Shown here piece by piece: positions 55,266 to 64,000 of a stretch of DNA of 64,000 bases. The stretch's first letter is position 1; every line of letters begins with the position of its first letter. The notes beneath the pieces are model-generated. The model had not been told where the DNA came from, ran no database searches, and worked only from the letters and a program-made list of their open reading frames with translations. Origin of the DNA: CAIWAH01 sp964602595 (GTDB lineage Bacteria > Verrucomicrobiota > Verrucomicrobiia > Limisphaerales > UBA9464); contig CAZRRO010000015.1 in NCBI GenBank assembly GCA_964602595.1, positions 110,636-174,635 on the forward strand, read 5' to 3'. Both the position numbers and the translations under genes were made by a program.

Positions 55266-55835
55266 ATGGCCGAGGATTCCCCCGAACTGGCTTCCCCCGA
55301 GACGTCGCCGGCACCGCCCCCGGCGGCGTTGCCGGCGGACTTCGCGGCCATTTACGCGGCCCACTCCCAGCCGATCTTCTACCTCGCGCTGCGGCTGCTC
55401 GGCGATCCCACCGCCGCCCAGGACGCCACGCACGACGTGTTCGTGAAGGCCTACCGCAAGCTGGACGAATTCCGCGGCGACGCCGAGGTGCGCACCTGGC
55501 TCTACCGCATCACGCTCAACCATTGCTCCAACCTCCGCCAAAGCTGGTCGGCCCGGAACATCCACACCGCGGACGACGAGGCGGTGTTCGACCGCGTGGG
55601 CGGCGCCAGCGAGAATCCGCTGCGCGTTCTGGAAACCAAGGAACTCGGCGAACGCATCCAAGCCGCCCTCGCCGGGCTGCCCGACGAATACCGCGTGCTG
55701 CTCCTGCTCGTGGCCGACGAGGAGCTCAGCTACGAACAGGTCGGCCAACTCACCCAGCAGACCGCCGACGCCGTCCGCGGCAAACTGCATCGCGCCCGCA
55801 AAGCCTTCACCGCCGCCTTCGCCAAGACCGCCTGA
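55266..55835 (+). CDS. ECF RNA polymerase sigma factor (RpoE-like)
   Basis: 189 residues from ATG 55266 (MAEDSPELASPETS); GTG 55224 and GTG 55257 are upstream alternatives. Region 2 shows FYLALRLLGDPTAAQDATHD and DVFVKAYRKLDEFRGDAEVR, with WLYRITLNHC as region 2.4-like. Region 4 shows LPDEYRVLLLLVADEELSYE followed by VGQLTQQTADAVRGKLHRAR. It would control envelope or stress genes. The gene at 55848, 12 bp downstream, is a possible small regulator. Confidence 0.93.
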   Translation: MAEDSPELASPETSPAPPPAALPADFAAIYAAHSQPIFYLALRLLGDPTAAQDATHDVFVKAYRKLDEFRGDAEVRTWLYRITLNHCSNLRQSWSARNIHTADDEAVFDRVGGASENPLRVLETKELGERIQAALAGLPDEYRVLLLLVADEELSYEQVGQLTQQTADAVRGKLHRARKAFTAAFAKTA

Positions 55836-55847
55836 CCCGTCCGCACC

Positions 55848-56069
55848 ATGAATCCCCCGTCTTCCCGGCTCACCCAGAACTCCGCCACCGAACAGGTCCA
55901 CGCCACGCAGGGCGAAACGGTCCGCGAATTCGCCACCCCCGAGGAACTGCTGCGCCACGACCGCGCCCAGACCGAGGTTCCGCCCGCCGTCGCCGAGCGG
56001 CTGGTTGAAACCATCGCCGCCGAACCGAAACCGGCCTCGGCGAAGCCGTGGTGGAAACGCATCCTGTGA
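55848..56069 (+). CDS. Small protein downstream of ECF sigma factor
   Basis: 73 residues (MNPPSSRLTQNSATEQVHAT), 12 bp after the sigma factor stop and on the same strand, so cotranscribed. It has no membrane helix or zinc-binding Cys/His cluster and ends KPWWKRIL. By position it could be an anti-sigma or co-regulator, but the sequence gives no direct support. Confidence 0.55.
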   Translation: MNPPSSRLTQNSATEQVHATQGETVREFATPEELLRHDRAQTEVPPAVAERLVETIAAEPKPASAKPWWKRIL

Positions 56070-56171
56070 ACGAAGGATTCCGCATGGAATGCTGGCGTCG
56101 CCTGTCCAACGCATGGGCGGTCACGTCGGCGTGGACACCCCGCGAACAGCAGCATGGCGGTTTGATTCGAC

Positions 56172-56365
56172 GCCCGCTTCCCCCTCACCCCGGCCCTCTC
56201 CCTCAGGGAGAGGGAGACGCTAGCATCGTCCACAGACTCCGTTCGTTGGTCACTTCGATCCAGCACCACCCAGGCTGGTCCTGGCCACAATCCGTGTGGA
56301 GTCCGTGCGTCCCAGCCGACTGTTCCCTCTCCCCGAGGGAGAGGGTTAGGGTGAGGGGAAAGCGC
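56172..56365. repeat. Long-inverted-repeat element, intergenic copy
   Basis: Left arm GCCCGCTTCCCCCTCACCC (56172) and right arm ending GGGTGAGGGGAAAGCGC pair imperfectly, each with a CCCTCTCCC hairpin. The interior, read on the minus strand, shares GGCTGGG, CGGACTCCACA and CGGAGTCTG in the same order as the element at 41603, so both are probably copies of one family. It fills most of the gap between 56070 and the AAA ATPase gene at 56548; no gene was seen in that gap. Confidence 0.8.
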
Positions 56366-56547
56366 TCTCGGAGGAAAACCGCCGGGCAGATTCGTTCCGC
56401 GCGCTGCCACGGCGGCAGAGCGCTGCCGCAATCCAAGACGCTGCCGCGTCTGAAGGGTCGCGGATTGGCAATTTCACCACCGCCGCCAATCTGTCGTGTC
56501 ACCCAGCCCCATTGCTGAGCTGCTTAGCCACTGATCACTCCCCCCCG

Positions 56548-58104
56548 ATGCCCTTTTCCGCCGAACTCGAACTCCTCATCCGCGCCCGTTACCCGCTCAT
56601 CTACGTGCAGACGAGCGAGGAGCTGCGGGTGTTGCCCGCGGTGCTCGAGATCGCCGGCCGCCGCGGCAAGAAGGTCTTCGAGTGGTCGTGTTCCACCGGC
56701 ATCGTGCCCGCCGGCACCAGCGTTCAGAGCCAGAAGACCCGGGGTGCGGCGACCAAGGACCCGCTGGTGGCGTTGGATCTGGTGCTCGACCAGGTGGAGC
56801 CGGCCATCTTCATCTTCAAGGACCTCCACCCGTTCCTCGCGCGGTCCAACTTCGCGGTCATCCGCAAGCTCAAGGACATCGCCCTGCACCTGAAGAACAG
56901 CTTCAAGACGCTCATCCTTGTCTCGCCGGTGCTGGAGATCCCCGCGGAACTGGAGAAGGAGATCACCGTCCTCAACCTTCCGCTGCCCACCCGCGACGAA
57001 CTCGGCGAACTGCTTGAGCGGATCCTCGCCGACGTGCGCGACCTCAAGCAGGTGGACCTCGCCCTGGACGACGCAGGACGCGACCGCCTGCTCCAGGCGG
57101 CGCTGGGCCTCACGCTCGGCGAGGCCGAGAACGTCTTCGCGAAGATCATCGTGAAGGACGCCCGGCTCGACGGCGACGACGTGGACGAGGTCTTCGCCGA
57201 GAAACAGCAGATCATCCGCAAGAGCGGCCTGCTGGAATACTGCGCGCCTGCCGAGAGCTTCGGAAACATCGGCGGCATGGCCGTGCTCAAGGACTGGCTG
57301 GTGAAGCGTTCCGCGGCCTTCACCGCCGAGGCGCGGGCGTTCGGCCTGCCGGCGCCCAAGGGCGTGCTGCTACTGGGCGTGCAGGGCTGCGGGAAGAGTC
57401 TGTGTGCGAAGGCCGTCGCGAGCCAATGGCGGTTGCCGCTGCTGCGCTTCGACATGGGCCGGATGTTCGGCAGCCTCGTCGGCTCGTCGGAGGAAAACGT
57501 CCGCCGCGCCATCGCGGTCGCCGAATCGGTCGCGCCCGCCATCCTGTGGGTGGACGAGATCGACAAGGCCTTCGCCGGCGCCCAGGGCAGCGGCGCGAGC
57601 GACGGTGGCACGACCGCGCGGGTGTTCGGGACCTTCCTGACGTGGCTCAGCGAAAAGACGGCGCCCGTCTTTGTCGTCGCGACGGCGAACGACATCTCGC
57701 AGCTCCCGCCCGAACTGATGCGCAAGGGCCGGCTCGACGAGATCTTCTTCGTGGACCTGCCCGCGGAGGCGGAACGGGCCGAGATTTTCCGCGTCCATCT
57801 GGTCAAGCGCGGCCGCGACCCCGAGACGTTCGACCTCGCGACGCTCGCCGCGGCGGCGACGGAATTCAGCGGCGCCGAAATCGAGGAGGCGATCAACAGC
57901 GCCCTTTATGAGGCCTTTTCCGAAGCCGGCGAACTCACGACCGACCACATCCTCGGGGCCATCCGGGAAACCGTGCCGCTTGCCCGCACGATGGACGAGC
58001 AGATCAGCCGGCTCCGCGCCTGGGCCGACGGCCGGGCCCGCAACGCGAGCACGGCCGGCCCGCTCAATCCCGGTGGCCATACGCCGCGGCGGATGGAGCT
58101 GTAG
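56548..58104 (+). CDS. Ycf46-like AAA+ ATPase
   Basis: 518 residues from ATG 56548 (MPFSAELELLIRARYPLIYV); the frame opens at 56512. An N-terminal region with IRARYPLIYVQTSEELRVL and FIFKDLHPFLARSNFAVIRK matches the Ycf46 family. The AAA module has Walker A LLGVQGCGKSLCAKAVA, Walker B ILWVDEIDKAF, an arginine-rich sensor (RKGRLDEIFFVDLP) and the SRH region. In cyanobacteria a Ycf46 protein has been linked to CO2-use regulation; here its role is unknown. It may act as an unfoldase or remodelling ATPase. Confidence 0.85.
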   Translation: MPFSAELELLIRARYPLIYVQTSEELRVLPAVLEIAGRRGKKVFEWSCSTGIVPAGTSVQSQKTRGAATKDPLVALDLVLDQVEPAIFIFKDLHPFLARSNFAVIRKLKDIALHLKNSFKTLILVSPVLEIPAELEKEITVLNLPLPTRDELGELLERILADVRDLKQVDLALDDAGRDRLLQAALGLTLGEAENVFAKIIVKDARLDGDDVDEVFAEKQQIIRKSGLLEYCAPAESFGNIGGMAVLKDWLVKRSAAFTAEARAFGLPAPKGVLLLGVQGCGKSLCAKAVASQWRLPLLRFDMGRMFGSLVGSSEENVRRAIAVAESVAPAILWVDEIDKAFAGAQGSGASDGGTTARVFGTFLTWLSEKTAPVFVVATANDISQLPPELMRKGRLDEIFFVDLPAEAERAEIFRVHLVKRGRDPETFDLATLAAAATEFSGAEIEEAINSALYEAFSEAGELTTDHILGAIRETVPLARTMDEQISRLRAWADGRARNASTAGPLNPGGHTPRRMEL

Positions 58105-58174
58105 GCGCTGCAATTCCCGGCTGGCATGCCCGGCCCGCTTGGCGTTTTCTCCTGCCCCGACACCACTTGGCGCC

Positions 58175-59347
58175 ATGAACACCCCTGCCTCTCCGCTGAC
58201 CCGCCGTGAGTTCACCAAGGCCACCCTGCTTGCCGGGGCAGCCGTCGCCGCCGGACCGCTGGCGGTATCCGCCGCGGATTCGCCCCGCCGCATCCGCACC
58301 GGCGTGATCGGTTGCGGCAGCGTGTCGAATGCCTACCTGCCCGTGCTGACGAAGTCGCCGTTCGTGGAGGTGGTCAGCCTGTGTGACATCAAGCCGGAAC
58401 GCGCCAAACGGCAGGCCGAGCGGTTCAAGGTGGCGAATACCTACCCGAACATTGAGGCCATGCTCCAAGGCGTGCCGTTCGACTTCCTCGTGGTGCTCAC
58501 CGACATGCAGGCCCACGAGCAAATCAACCGCCGCGGCATCGAGGCCGGCAAACACGTGTGGAGCGAGAAGCCCATCGCGAACACGCTGGCGGTCGGCCAG
58601 GAATTCCTGCGGATGGCCAAGGCGAAGGGCGTCCGCCTGTGGGGCGCGCCGATCACGGTGCAAAGCCCGCAATTTGCCTTCATGGCGAAGCAACTGCAGG
58701 CCGGTGCGCTCGGCCGCGTGGCGGCGGCCCACGCCTTCTACGGCCACGAGGGCCCGTCGTGGTCGGCGTTCTTCTACGAGAAGCTGGGCGGCTCGATGCC
58801 CGACCTCGCGGTTTACAATCTCACCAGCCTCACCGGCCTGCTGGGACCGGCGAAACGCGTCACTGCCCTGCTCAGCATCGTGACTCCGGAGCGCACCGTG
58901 GACGACAAGGGCAAGATCCGGGTCGCCGAGGAGGACAACGCGATGGTGCTGCTGGACCACGGTCAGGGTGTGATCTCGCACGTCCAATCCGGCTTCAACT
59001 ACTTCAACCCGCACGGGCACGAGGGCAAAAACGAGAACCGCCACACGATCCAGATCACCGGCTCGCACGGTTACATGGGCATGGTGGGCTACGACTGGGA
59101 ACCGCAGGGCGTGGAAGTGGCCACGATGGCCCAGCCGAAGTTGGTGCGGCACGCGACCGACGCGCAGGGCTACATCTGGCAACAGGGCGCGGCGCTGGCC
59201 GCCGAATGCCTGTCCACCGGCAAGGAATTGCTGGTGACGCCCGAGCAGGCGCTGCACGTGCTGGAGATCATCACCGCCGCCCGCGAATCCGCCGCGACCG
59301 GCCGGCACGTGGACCTGAAGTCGACGTTCAAGTGGCCGGTGGTGTGA
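58175..59347 (+). CDS. Tat-exported Gfo/Idh/MocA family oxidoreductase
   Basis: 390 residues from ATG 58175 (MNTPASPLTRREFTKATLLA), with a TRREF twin-arginine signal; the open frame reaches back to 57908 inside the ATPase gene. The Rossmann domain begins IRTGVIGCGSVSNAYLP, and the EKP catalytic motif is HVWSEKPIANT. It ends DLKSTFKWPVV. Together with the copy at 47542 it suggests several exported sugar dehydrogenases. The substrate is unknown. Confidence 0.92.
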   Translation: MNTPASPLTRREFTKATLLAGAAVAAGPLAVSAADSPRRIRTGVIGCGSVSNAYLPVLTKSPFVEVVSLCDIKPERAKRQAERFKVANTYPNIEAMLQGVPFDFLVVLTDMQAHEQINRRGIEAGKHVWSEKPIANTLAVGQEFLRMAKAKGVRLWGAPITVQSPQFAFMAKQLQAGALGRVAAAHAFYGHEGPSWSAFFYEKLGGSMPDLAVYNLTSLTGLLGPAKRVTALLSIVTPERTVDDKGKIRVAEEDNAMVLLDHGQGVISHVQSGFNYFNPHGHEGKNENRHTIQITGSHGYMGMVGYDWEPQGVEVATMAQPKLVRHATDAQGYIWQQGAALAAECLSTGKELLVTPEQALHVLEIITAARESAATGRHVDLKSTFKWPVV

Positions 59348-59406
59348 AGGGGGGCGGGCGCGGTTGCCCACGCCGGCGATCCTTCAGGTGCCAACCAATT
59401 CCCGCC

Positions 59407-59871
59407 ATGCGTTCAAAGATCATCGTTGCTGCGTTGATTGCCGTGGTGCCGCTGGGAACTTTTGCCGTGTGCCTGTTCTCCGGGGTGTTTACACCGCAGG
59501 CGCCAGATAGCTGGCAGCACGTTCGTGCTGGCATAAGTCGCTCCGAGGCACTCGCGCTCGCCGGCGCTCCCCAAGAGAGTGGCTGGCCGGAGAAGATTGT
59601 GGAGACGTGGGAGCGCCGTGGCCGCGTTTGTCATCGCCCCTTACGCCTCGTTTACGAGGGCGAGCGGGTTCAGCAGGTCGGGACGGCACGTGGCTCCGTG
59701 GCTGCGGTTGGACGAGCCTTCGCAAAGAGTCGCCGTGAGGAGGAGACTGCGTTCCAATCGATTCAGCCCGCAACGTCGAAAAGATTGGTGCCGATGGCAC
59801 CCCGCCCTGCGTTGCGACCGACCGTGCTGCCTGGCAGCACCTCGCGACAGCACTTGGCCAAGGGGCCTTAA
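59407..59871 (+). CDS. Small membrane-anchored BamE/SmpA-like protein
   Basis: 154 residues from ATG 59407 (MRSKIIVAALIAVVPLGTFA); this start lies within a long frame open from 58558 over the oxidoreductase. An N-terminal membrane helix is followed by SWQHVRAGISRSEALALAGA and PQESGWPEKIVETWERRGRV, the pattern of the SmpA/OmlA (BamE) small domain. The C-terminal part is basic and less ordered. Envelope assembly is possible. A shorter or absent gene is also possible, so confidence is moderate. Confidence 0.6.
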   Translation: MRSKIIVAALIAVVPLGTFAVCLFSGVFTPQAPDSWQHVRAGISRSEALALAGAPQESGWPEKIVETWERRGRVCHRPLRLVYEGERVQQVGTARGSVAAVGRAFAKSRREEETAFQSIQPATSKRLVPMAPRPALRPTVLPGSTSRQHLAKGP

Positions 59872-59905
59872 CTCGACGCCAAACTCTTGGTTCGATGAAA
59901 CCGCG

Positions 59906-61777
59906 TTACTTCGCCTTGGCGGCTTGTTCGACCTTTTGCAGGTAGTCCCGGGCCGCCCAGTTGTCCCACCAGTTCCACTTCAGGGAGGCCTCCAGCAGCG
60001 GCTTGGCCTCCGCCGCGCGACCGTTGTTCAGGAGGAACCACGCCACGGCATTGGCCACGGCGACGTCGTTCGGTCCCAGCCGGAGAGCCTGGTCGAATTC
60101 CTTGGTCGCCCGTTCGCGGTCGCCGGTCCAGTTGAGGGTCTGGGCGAGGCGCAGGTGGGCGTGGGCATCGTAGGGATTGAGACTGATAGCCAGCTCAAGC
60201 CAGCGAATGGCCTGCGCCGCGTTCTTCCGCCAGTCGTCGTCGCCGCCAAAACTGAGGCGTCGGTAGTTTTCGCCCAATTCGAAGGCCGTGCGGGCGTTGC
60301 CGGGGGCTACCTTTGACGCGGCTTCCAAGGTGGCGAGTAGCTCCGGGGTAATGCCGGGCATGGCGGCGGCGCGATTCAGGAGGAGACCTTCCCGGCACAG
60401 TTGGACCGTCAAAGGACCGGCCCAGACCACTGCGCCGCCCACGGCGATGGAGATGGCCAACCGGCCGGCGAGCCGGGGCGAGAGCCAGAAGCGTTCCGTG
60501 GCGAAGCGGATATTCGATGCCAGCAAGCCGGCGACGACGGCCCCTGTCAGGGCGATGGCCGGTAGATGGAGGTTGAAGTCCACGAGGCAATGGACGCCGA
60601 GGGTTCCAAGGCCGGCGATGGCCCCGACGAAAAACGCGGTGCGGTTGCTGCCGCGGTTCCCCAGGTCGCTGCTGCCACGTTCGACGTATTTCACCGACCG
60701 GACGGCACCCCAAGCGAACGCACCGATGGCCAGGACCGCGAGGCCGGCGCCAGCCACGCCGTAGTCGGTTAGCAGGTTTAGGTATTCGTTGTGAACCCAG
60801 CCAGGGTTGCGTTGGATCTCAGGTGAACGGTAGCCGGGGAAACGGACGTCGAAATGGCTCGGACCGACGCCCAGGAGGCGGTGGTCGTTCCACATGCGCA
60901 GGGCGGGTTTCCAGATCCAAGGCCGCCCCATGCCGGCATCCTTGTTGTCCTGCTTGGTCACATTGGCGAGTCGGCTGCTGGCCTTGTCGGAGGTGCGGAG
61001 GAAAAAGATGGCCCCGCCGAGGAACAGCGCCGCCAGCACGGCGATGGGCAACCGTAGTTCCCGCCGGCGGAAGCCAATCCAAACCAGAAGGCCGCCGAGC
61101 CCAGCCGCGACCGCGAACCAGCCGCCGCGGGACATCGTGCAGGCGATGCCGCCGAGCATCATCAGCGCGGCGTAGCCGTGCAGGATTTTGACCACCGGCT
61201 TACCGCGGCCGACCAGGAATTGGGCGACCGATTGCGGCACGATGAGGCCGAGGAACGCCGCCAAGTGGTTCGGGTTCACGAAGGTGCCGCCTGCCCGCTT
61301 GAAGTAATCAGCCGGTTGCACCAGCCAGAGCACCCGCTGGGATTGCCCCAAGGCCTGGATAATCGCGTAGCCGGCGATGACGCAGCCTAGGCCGGCGAGG
61401 ACATGGGACACGCCCTGCGTGGTGTCCTGGCCGTGGAGGTTGTGCAGGGCCAGGAGGAAGGCGGCGGCGGCGGCAAGGACCAGCAGCAATTCCTGCCGGG
61501 CCAAGTAGGGAACTTCGGCTTGGGTTGTGCGCCAAGCGGCATAGGCGACGAAGCCGAGCACGGGCCAGACTGCCGGATGAAGCAGGAAGCGGTGGGATGG
61601 GTTGACCCAGAAACGAACCAGCCACACCAGCAGCGCGGCCCCAATCACGCCGGCGGCCAGGGCGAACTCGGAGTTGCGGGCGCCGCCGAAGAAAACGGCC
61701 GCCAAGGCGATCGCCGCCAGCACTAGGCCGGTGATCGCCTTTTCGCACAGGTTGTCCAGGTCATCACGGTCAAACAT
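59906..61777 (-). CDS. O-antigen ligase (Wzy/WaaL-type) membrane protein with C-terminal TPRs
   Basis: 623 residues with about ten to twelve membrane helices. The O-antigen ligase family loop is VGPSHFDVRFPGYRSPEIQR followed by WVHNEYLNLLTDYGVAG, including the conserved HNEYL. The last 150 residues are TPR-like (GDRERATKEFDQALRLGPND, AWFLLNNGRAAEAKPLLEAS). It joins or polymerises surface glycans at the outer face of the inner membrane. The TPR tail could recruit partners. It may act with the WecG/TagA transferase (15324) and acyltransferase (50152), but they are not adjacent. Confidence 0.9.
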   Translation of the reverse strand: MFDRDDLDNLCEKAITGLVLAAIALAAVFFGGARNSEFALAAGVIGAALLVWLVRFWVNPSHRFLLHPAVWPVLGFVAYAAWRTTQAEVPYLARQELLLVLAAAAAFLLALHNLHGQDTTQGVSHVLAGLGCVIAGYAIIQALGQSQRVLWLVQPADYFKRAGGTFVNPNHLAAFLGLIVPQSVAQFLVGRGKPVVKILHGYAALMMLGGIACTMSRGGWFAVAAGLGGLLVWIGFRRRELRLPIAVLAALFLGGAIFFLRTSDKASSRLANVTKQDNKDAGMGRPWIWKPALRMWNDHRLLGVGPSHFDVRFPGYRSPEIQRNPGWVHNEYLNLLTDYGVAGAGLAVLAIGAFAWGAVRSVKYVERGSSDLGNRGSNRTAFFVGAIAGLGTLGVHCLVDFNLHLPAIALTGAVVAGLLASNIRFATERFWLSPRLAGRLAISIAVGGAVVWAGPLTVQLCREGLLLNRAAAMPGITPELLATLEAASKVAPGNARTAFELGENYRRLSFGGDDDWRKNAAQAIRWLELAISLNPYDAHAHLRLAQTLNWTGDRERATKEFDQALRLGPNDVAVANAVAWFLLNNGRAAEAKPLLEASLKWNWWDNWAARDYLQKVEQAAKAK

Positions 61778-61896
61778 CCGGCCCCGACGCTAGAGAAGAA
61801 TCCGTTACAAGCGAAAGCGTGAACTGCGGCGGATTCGAGCGGCCGCGAAACAAGTAAGGTGCGAACTTTCGAGTCAGGTCCACGTTCAATCCACAG

Positions 61897-63771
61897 ATGA
61901 AACCGAGTTCCCCGTGCGTTTGGACGGAAATGCTGATTGGGATCATGTCGATGTGCCTTGGGTCAGTTTGGGTGAAGGCGGACGGACGCCTGCCGGAATC
62001 ACCGATGGTGGTTGATGTGACCCGCCCGCCCTATTCAGCGAAAGGCAACGGCGTCGTCGACGATACGGAAGCCCTACAGCGGGCGCTGAACGAGAATGTG
62101 GGCCGTAATCGGGCGGTATTTCTGCCCAAGGGCACCTACCTCGTAAGCCGGACGCTGACTTGGCCCAAGCGCTGGAATGGCCGGGAGAACTGGGGCATGA
62201 CCATCTTCCGGGGAGAGTCGCGCGACGGGACTGTGCTACGGCTCAAGGACCAGACGTTCACCAATTCGGCGCAACCAGGGGCGATCATGTGGTGCGGCGG
62301 CTTCGGATCCGCGGACTGGTTTCACAACTACGTCGAGTGCGTAACGTTTGACGCGAGCTCCGGCAATCCGGGGGCTACCGGGCTGCAATTCTACTCGAAT
62401 AACTCCGGCGCGGTTCGGGACTGCCGGTTTGTCGCCCGCGAAGGCAGCGGGGCCGTTGGCTTGGATTTGGCGCACCGGGACATGAACGGACCACTCCTCG
62501 TGCGGCGTTGCGAGGTCAGCGGCTTTCGCCGGGGTGTGGCGACCGGCCATTCCGTGAACAGCCAGACGTTCGAACACCTGACGCTACGCGGCCAAAGTGA
62601 ATTCGGCTTCGACAATCAGGGCCAGTTTATCGCACTCCGGGGGCTGGTCAGTGACAACTCCGTTCCTGCCGTCCGGAGCTACGGCACCTTCTGCCTGTTG
62701 GACGCGACGGTCACCGGCGATGCCGGAGCCGCGGCCATGCCGGCGGTAGTCAACTATAACGGCGGGCGAATCATGCTCCGCAATGTGACTACGCGCGGCT
62801 ACGCACGAACACTCGCCGACGTGGCATCCCCGGACTTTGCCGCGGCGCTTCGAGTCCGGGGCGCAGATAAGCCCGGGAGCGAAGGCCCAAAAGTCGAAGA
62901 GTATTTCTCCCAACAACCGACACGGCCATTTCCCACGATGGCCAGACCACCCCGCCTAGCGATCAAGGAAACGCCGGACCCGCCCGAAGAACCCCCGGCA
63001 AGCTGGGCGAACGTCGACTCCTTTGGCGCTGATCCCACCGGCAGCGAGGATTCGTCGAGGTCCATCCAGAGCGCGATCGATTCCGGCGCGACGACCGTGT
63101 TTATGCCGGGTAGCTACAAGCTCCGATCAACCGTCACGATCCGTGGAGCTGTCCGTCGAATTGTCGGTCTCGGCGGCGCTATCAACTATGGCGCCGGCCT
63201 GAAGCCTGACCTTCGATTGGCAGATGGTGAAGAGCCCGCGGTCTTCTTGGAGCACTTGTCGCATGTCGGCGGCGGAATTGAAATCGCCTCTCAACGCACC
63301 CTAATTCTGCGCAGCGTGTCTGATTGTGACCTTATCCCCACGTCCAAGGCGGAAGGTGGCGAAATATTCTGCGAAGACGTAGTCACCCATCGACTGACGG
63401 TAAAACGGCAAAGAGTCTGGGCCCGCCAGCTGAACATCGAGAATGAAGGGGTTCACCTGACCAACGACGCCGGCCAGTTGTGGGTGCTCGGATATAAGAC
63501 TGAACGGGGAGGAACGTTGTTGGAGGCGAGGGGCGGCAGTCGTTCCGAAATATTGGGCAATTTCAGCTACACGACCACCGCGGGTAAGCAGGCCCCGATG
63601 TTCATCAACCGGGATTCGGACATCTTCGCGTTCTTCGGGGAGGTCTGCTACAACGGCGATCCATTCTCTCGGTTGGTCGAGGAGACTTGGGCGAGGGATT
63701 GCCGAATAATCCGGCGGGGCGAAGGCCACACGCTTCCCTACATTGGTGGCAAAGGCTCGACGCCGGAATAG
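61897..63771 (+). CDS. Exported protein with two pectate-lyase-like beta-helix domains
   Basis: 624 residues with an N-terminal signal-like stretch. Two pectate-lyase-3 type openings appear: GVVDDTEALQRALNENVGRN with AVFLPKGTYLVSRTL (about 45-90), and ADPTGSEDSSRSIQSAIDSG with TVFMPGSYKLRSTV (about 385-425). The fold is a right-handed parallel beta-helix as in GH28-related and phage tailspike proteins. Likely a polysaccharide lyase or binding protein outside the cytoplasm; no catalytic residues can be placed. Confidence 0.83.
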   Translation: MKPSSPCVWTEMLIGIMSMCLGSVWVKADGRLPESPMVVDVTRPPYSAKGNGVVDDTEALQRALNENVGRNRAVFLPKGTYLVSRTLTWPKRWNGRENWGMTIFRGESRDGTVLRLKDQTFTNSAQPGAIMWCGGFGSADWFHNYVECVTFDASSGNPGATGLQFYSNNSGAVRDCRFVAREGSGAVGLDLAHRDMNGPLLVRRCEVSGFRRGVATGHSVNSQTFEHLTLRGQSEFGFDNQGQFIALRGLVSDNSVPAVRSYGTFCLLDATVTGDAGAAAMPAVVNYNGGRIMLRNVTTRGYARTLADVASPDFAAALRVRGADKPGSEGPKVEEYFSQQPTRPFPTMARPPRLAIKETPDPPEEPPASWANVDSFGADPTGSEDSSRSIQSAIDSGATTVFMPGSYKLRSTVTIRGAVRRIVGLGGAINYGAGLKPDLRLADGEEPAVFLEHLSHVGGGIEIASQRTLILRSVSDCDLIPTSKAEGGEIFCEDVVTHRLTVKRQRVWARQLNIENEGVHLTNDAGQLWVLGYKTERGGTLLEARGGSRSEILGNFSYTTTAGKQAPMFINRDSDIFAFFGEVCYNGDPFSRLVEETWARDCRIIRRGEGHTLPYIGGKGSTPE

Positions 63772-64000
63772 CCCAACGGAAAGTAGCCCTGTGCAAAAAC
63801 CGAACTGGATCAAACTGCTACCCGCAAGAGGGGCAGATGATCCGATCCGATGGCGGGAAGGTGGCCCGGGTAGCCTCGCCACAGGAACCGGCCGCCGTCT
63901 GGAGGGCCGAAACCAGCTGATATCCTGGCCGTTCCATCATTTTCGAAAAAATCCTGCTGAAAGGCTTTACAAGCGGAGAGGCGCAGGGCAATGTGTCCTC
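63772..64000. other. Right-edge region without a recognised gene
   Basis: 229 bp after the beta-helix protein contain no supported gene, repeat or terminator. A promoter for a gene beyond the window may lie here but could not be placed. Confidence 0.4.

Noticed and set aside
53688..56114. 808-codon minus-strand open frame
   Set aside because: Antisense to the TPR, sigma factor and small-protein genes; Gly/Arg-rich shadow.

Overview
This is a high-GC bacterial chromosome segment that looks like a member of Verrucomicrobiota, most likely the former subdivision 3 (Limisphaerales or Pedosphaera relatives). That placement is inferred from gene content: a DUF1549/DUF1553 cytochrome-type protein near a DUF1501 protein, a membrane-bound dehydrogenase of the planctomycete/verrucomicrobial type, PEP-CTERM proteins, Tat-exported Gfo/Idh/MocA oxidoreductases, an ECF sigma factor near a Ser/Thr kinase with an extracytoplasmic sensor, and many dispersed palindromic repeats. 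No rRNA, tRNA, CRISPR array or complete insertion sequence was seen.

Positions 1-8200 hold a truncated secreted propeller protein (minus strand), an ECF sigma factor, a secreted 13-repeat protein and a Ser/Thr kinase with a LamG-like C-terminus. From 8337 to 16121 come a large membrane protein, two PEP-CTERM proteins, a serine-hydrolase lipoprotein, a subtilase and a WecG/TagA glycosyltransferase. From 16302 to 25677 come an alkaline phosphatase, an SbtA-SbtB pair (bicarbonate-type permease and PII-like regulator), an FG-GAP repeat protein, a short CorA-like protein and a beta-helix protein. From 25863 to 35778 lie a giant SGNH/dehydrogenase/HEAT/discoidin/cupredoxin protein, an orphan Vsr endonuclease, and the DUF1549/1553 and DUF1501 genes, separated by a small antisense gene.

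From 36295 to 45903 a long minus-strand block encodes a DUF456 protein, a lipoprotein methyltransferase, Amt-GlnK ammonium uptake, a LolCDE/FtsX-type ABC exporter and FolC. From 46180 to 53818 come a PmoA-like lipoprotein, a Tat Gfo/Idh/MocA oxidoreductase, a DapA-family aldolase, an operon of two thymidylate-kinase-like proteins plus an acyltransferase, and an orphan DppC-type permease. From 53946 to the right end come a TPR membrane protein, a second ECF sigma factor with a small partner, a Ycf46-like AAA ATPase, a second Gfo/Idh/MocA oxidoreductase, a small BamE-like protein, an O-antigen ligase with TPRs and a double pectate-lyase-fold protein.

Functionally the segment is dominated by secreted or surface proteins for polymer breakdown, sugar oxidation and envelope building, with nitrogen (Amt/GlnK) and probable bicarbonate (SbtA/SbtB) uptake, each with its own PII-family regulator. 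The most unusual sequence signal is a set of paired inverted-repeat elements of about 90-230 bp. Several lie between genes, and several lie inside genes as in-frame insertions: in a signal peptide, a DUF1549 protein, an ABC permease and probably Vsr. Two of them (41603-41803 and 56172-56365) look like diverged copies of one element. Many genes appear to start inside longer open frames, so starts were chosen from signal peptides, family N-termini or ribosome binding sites.
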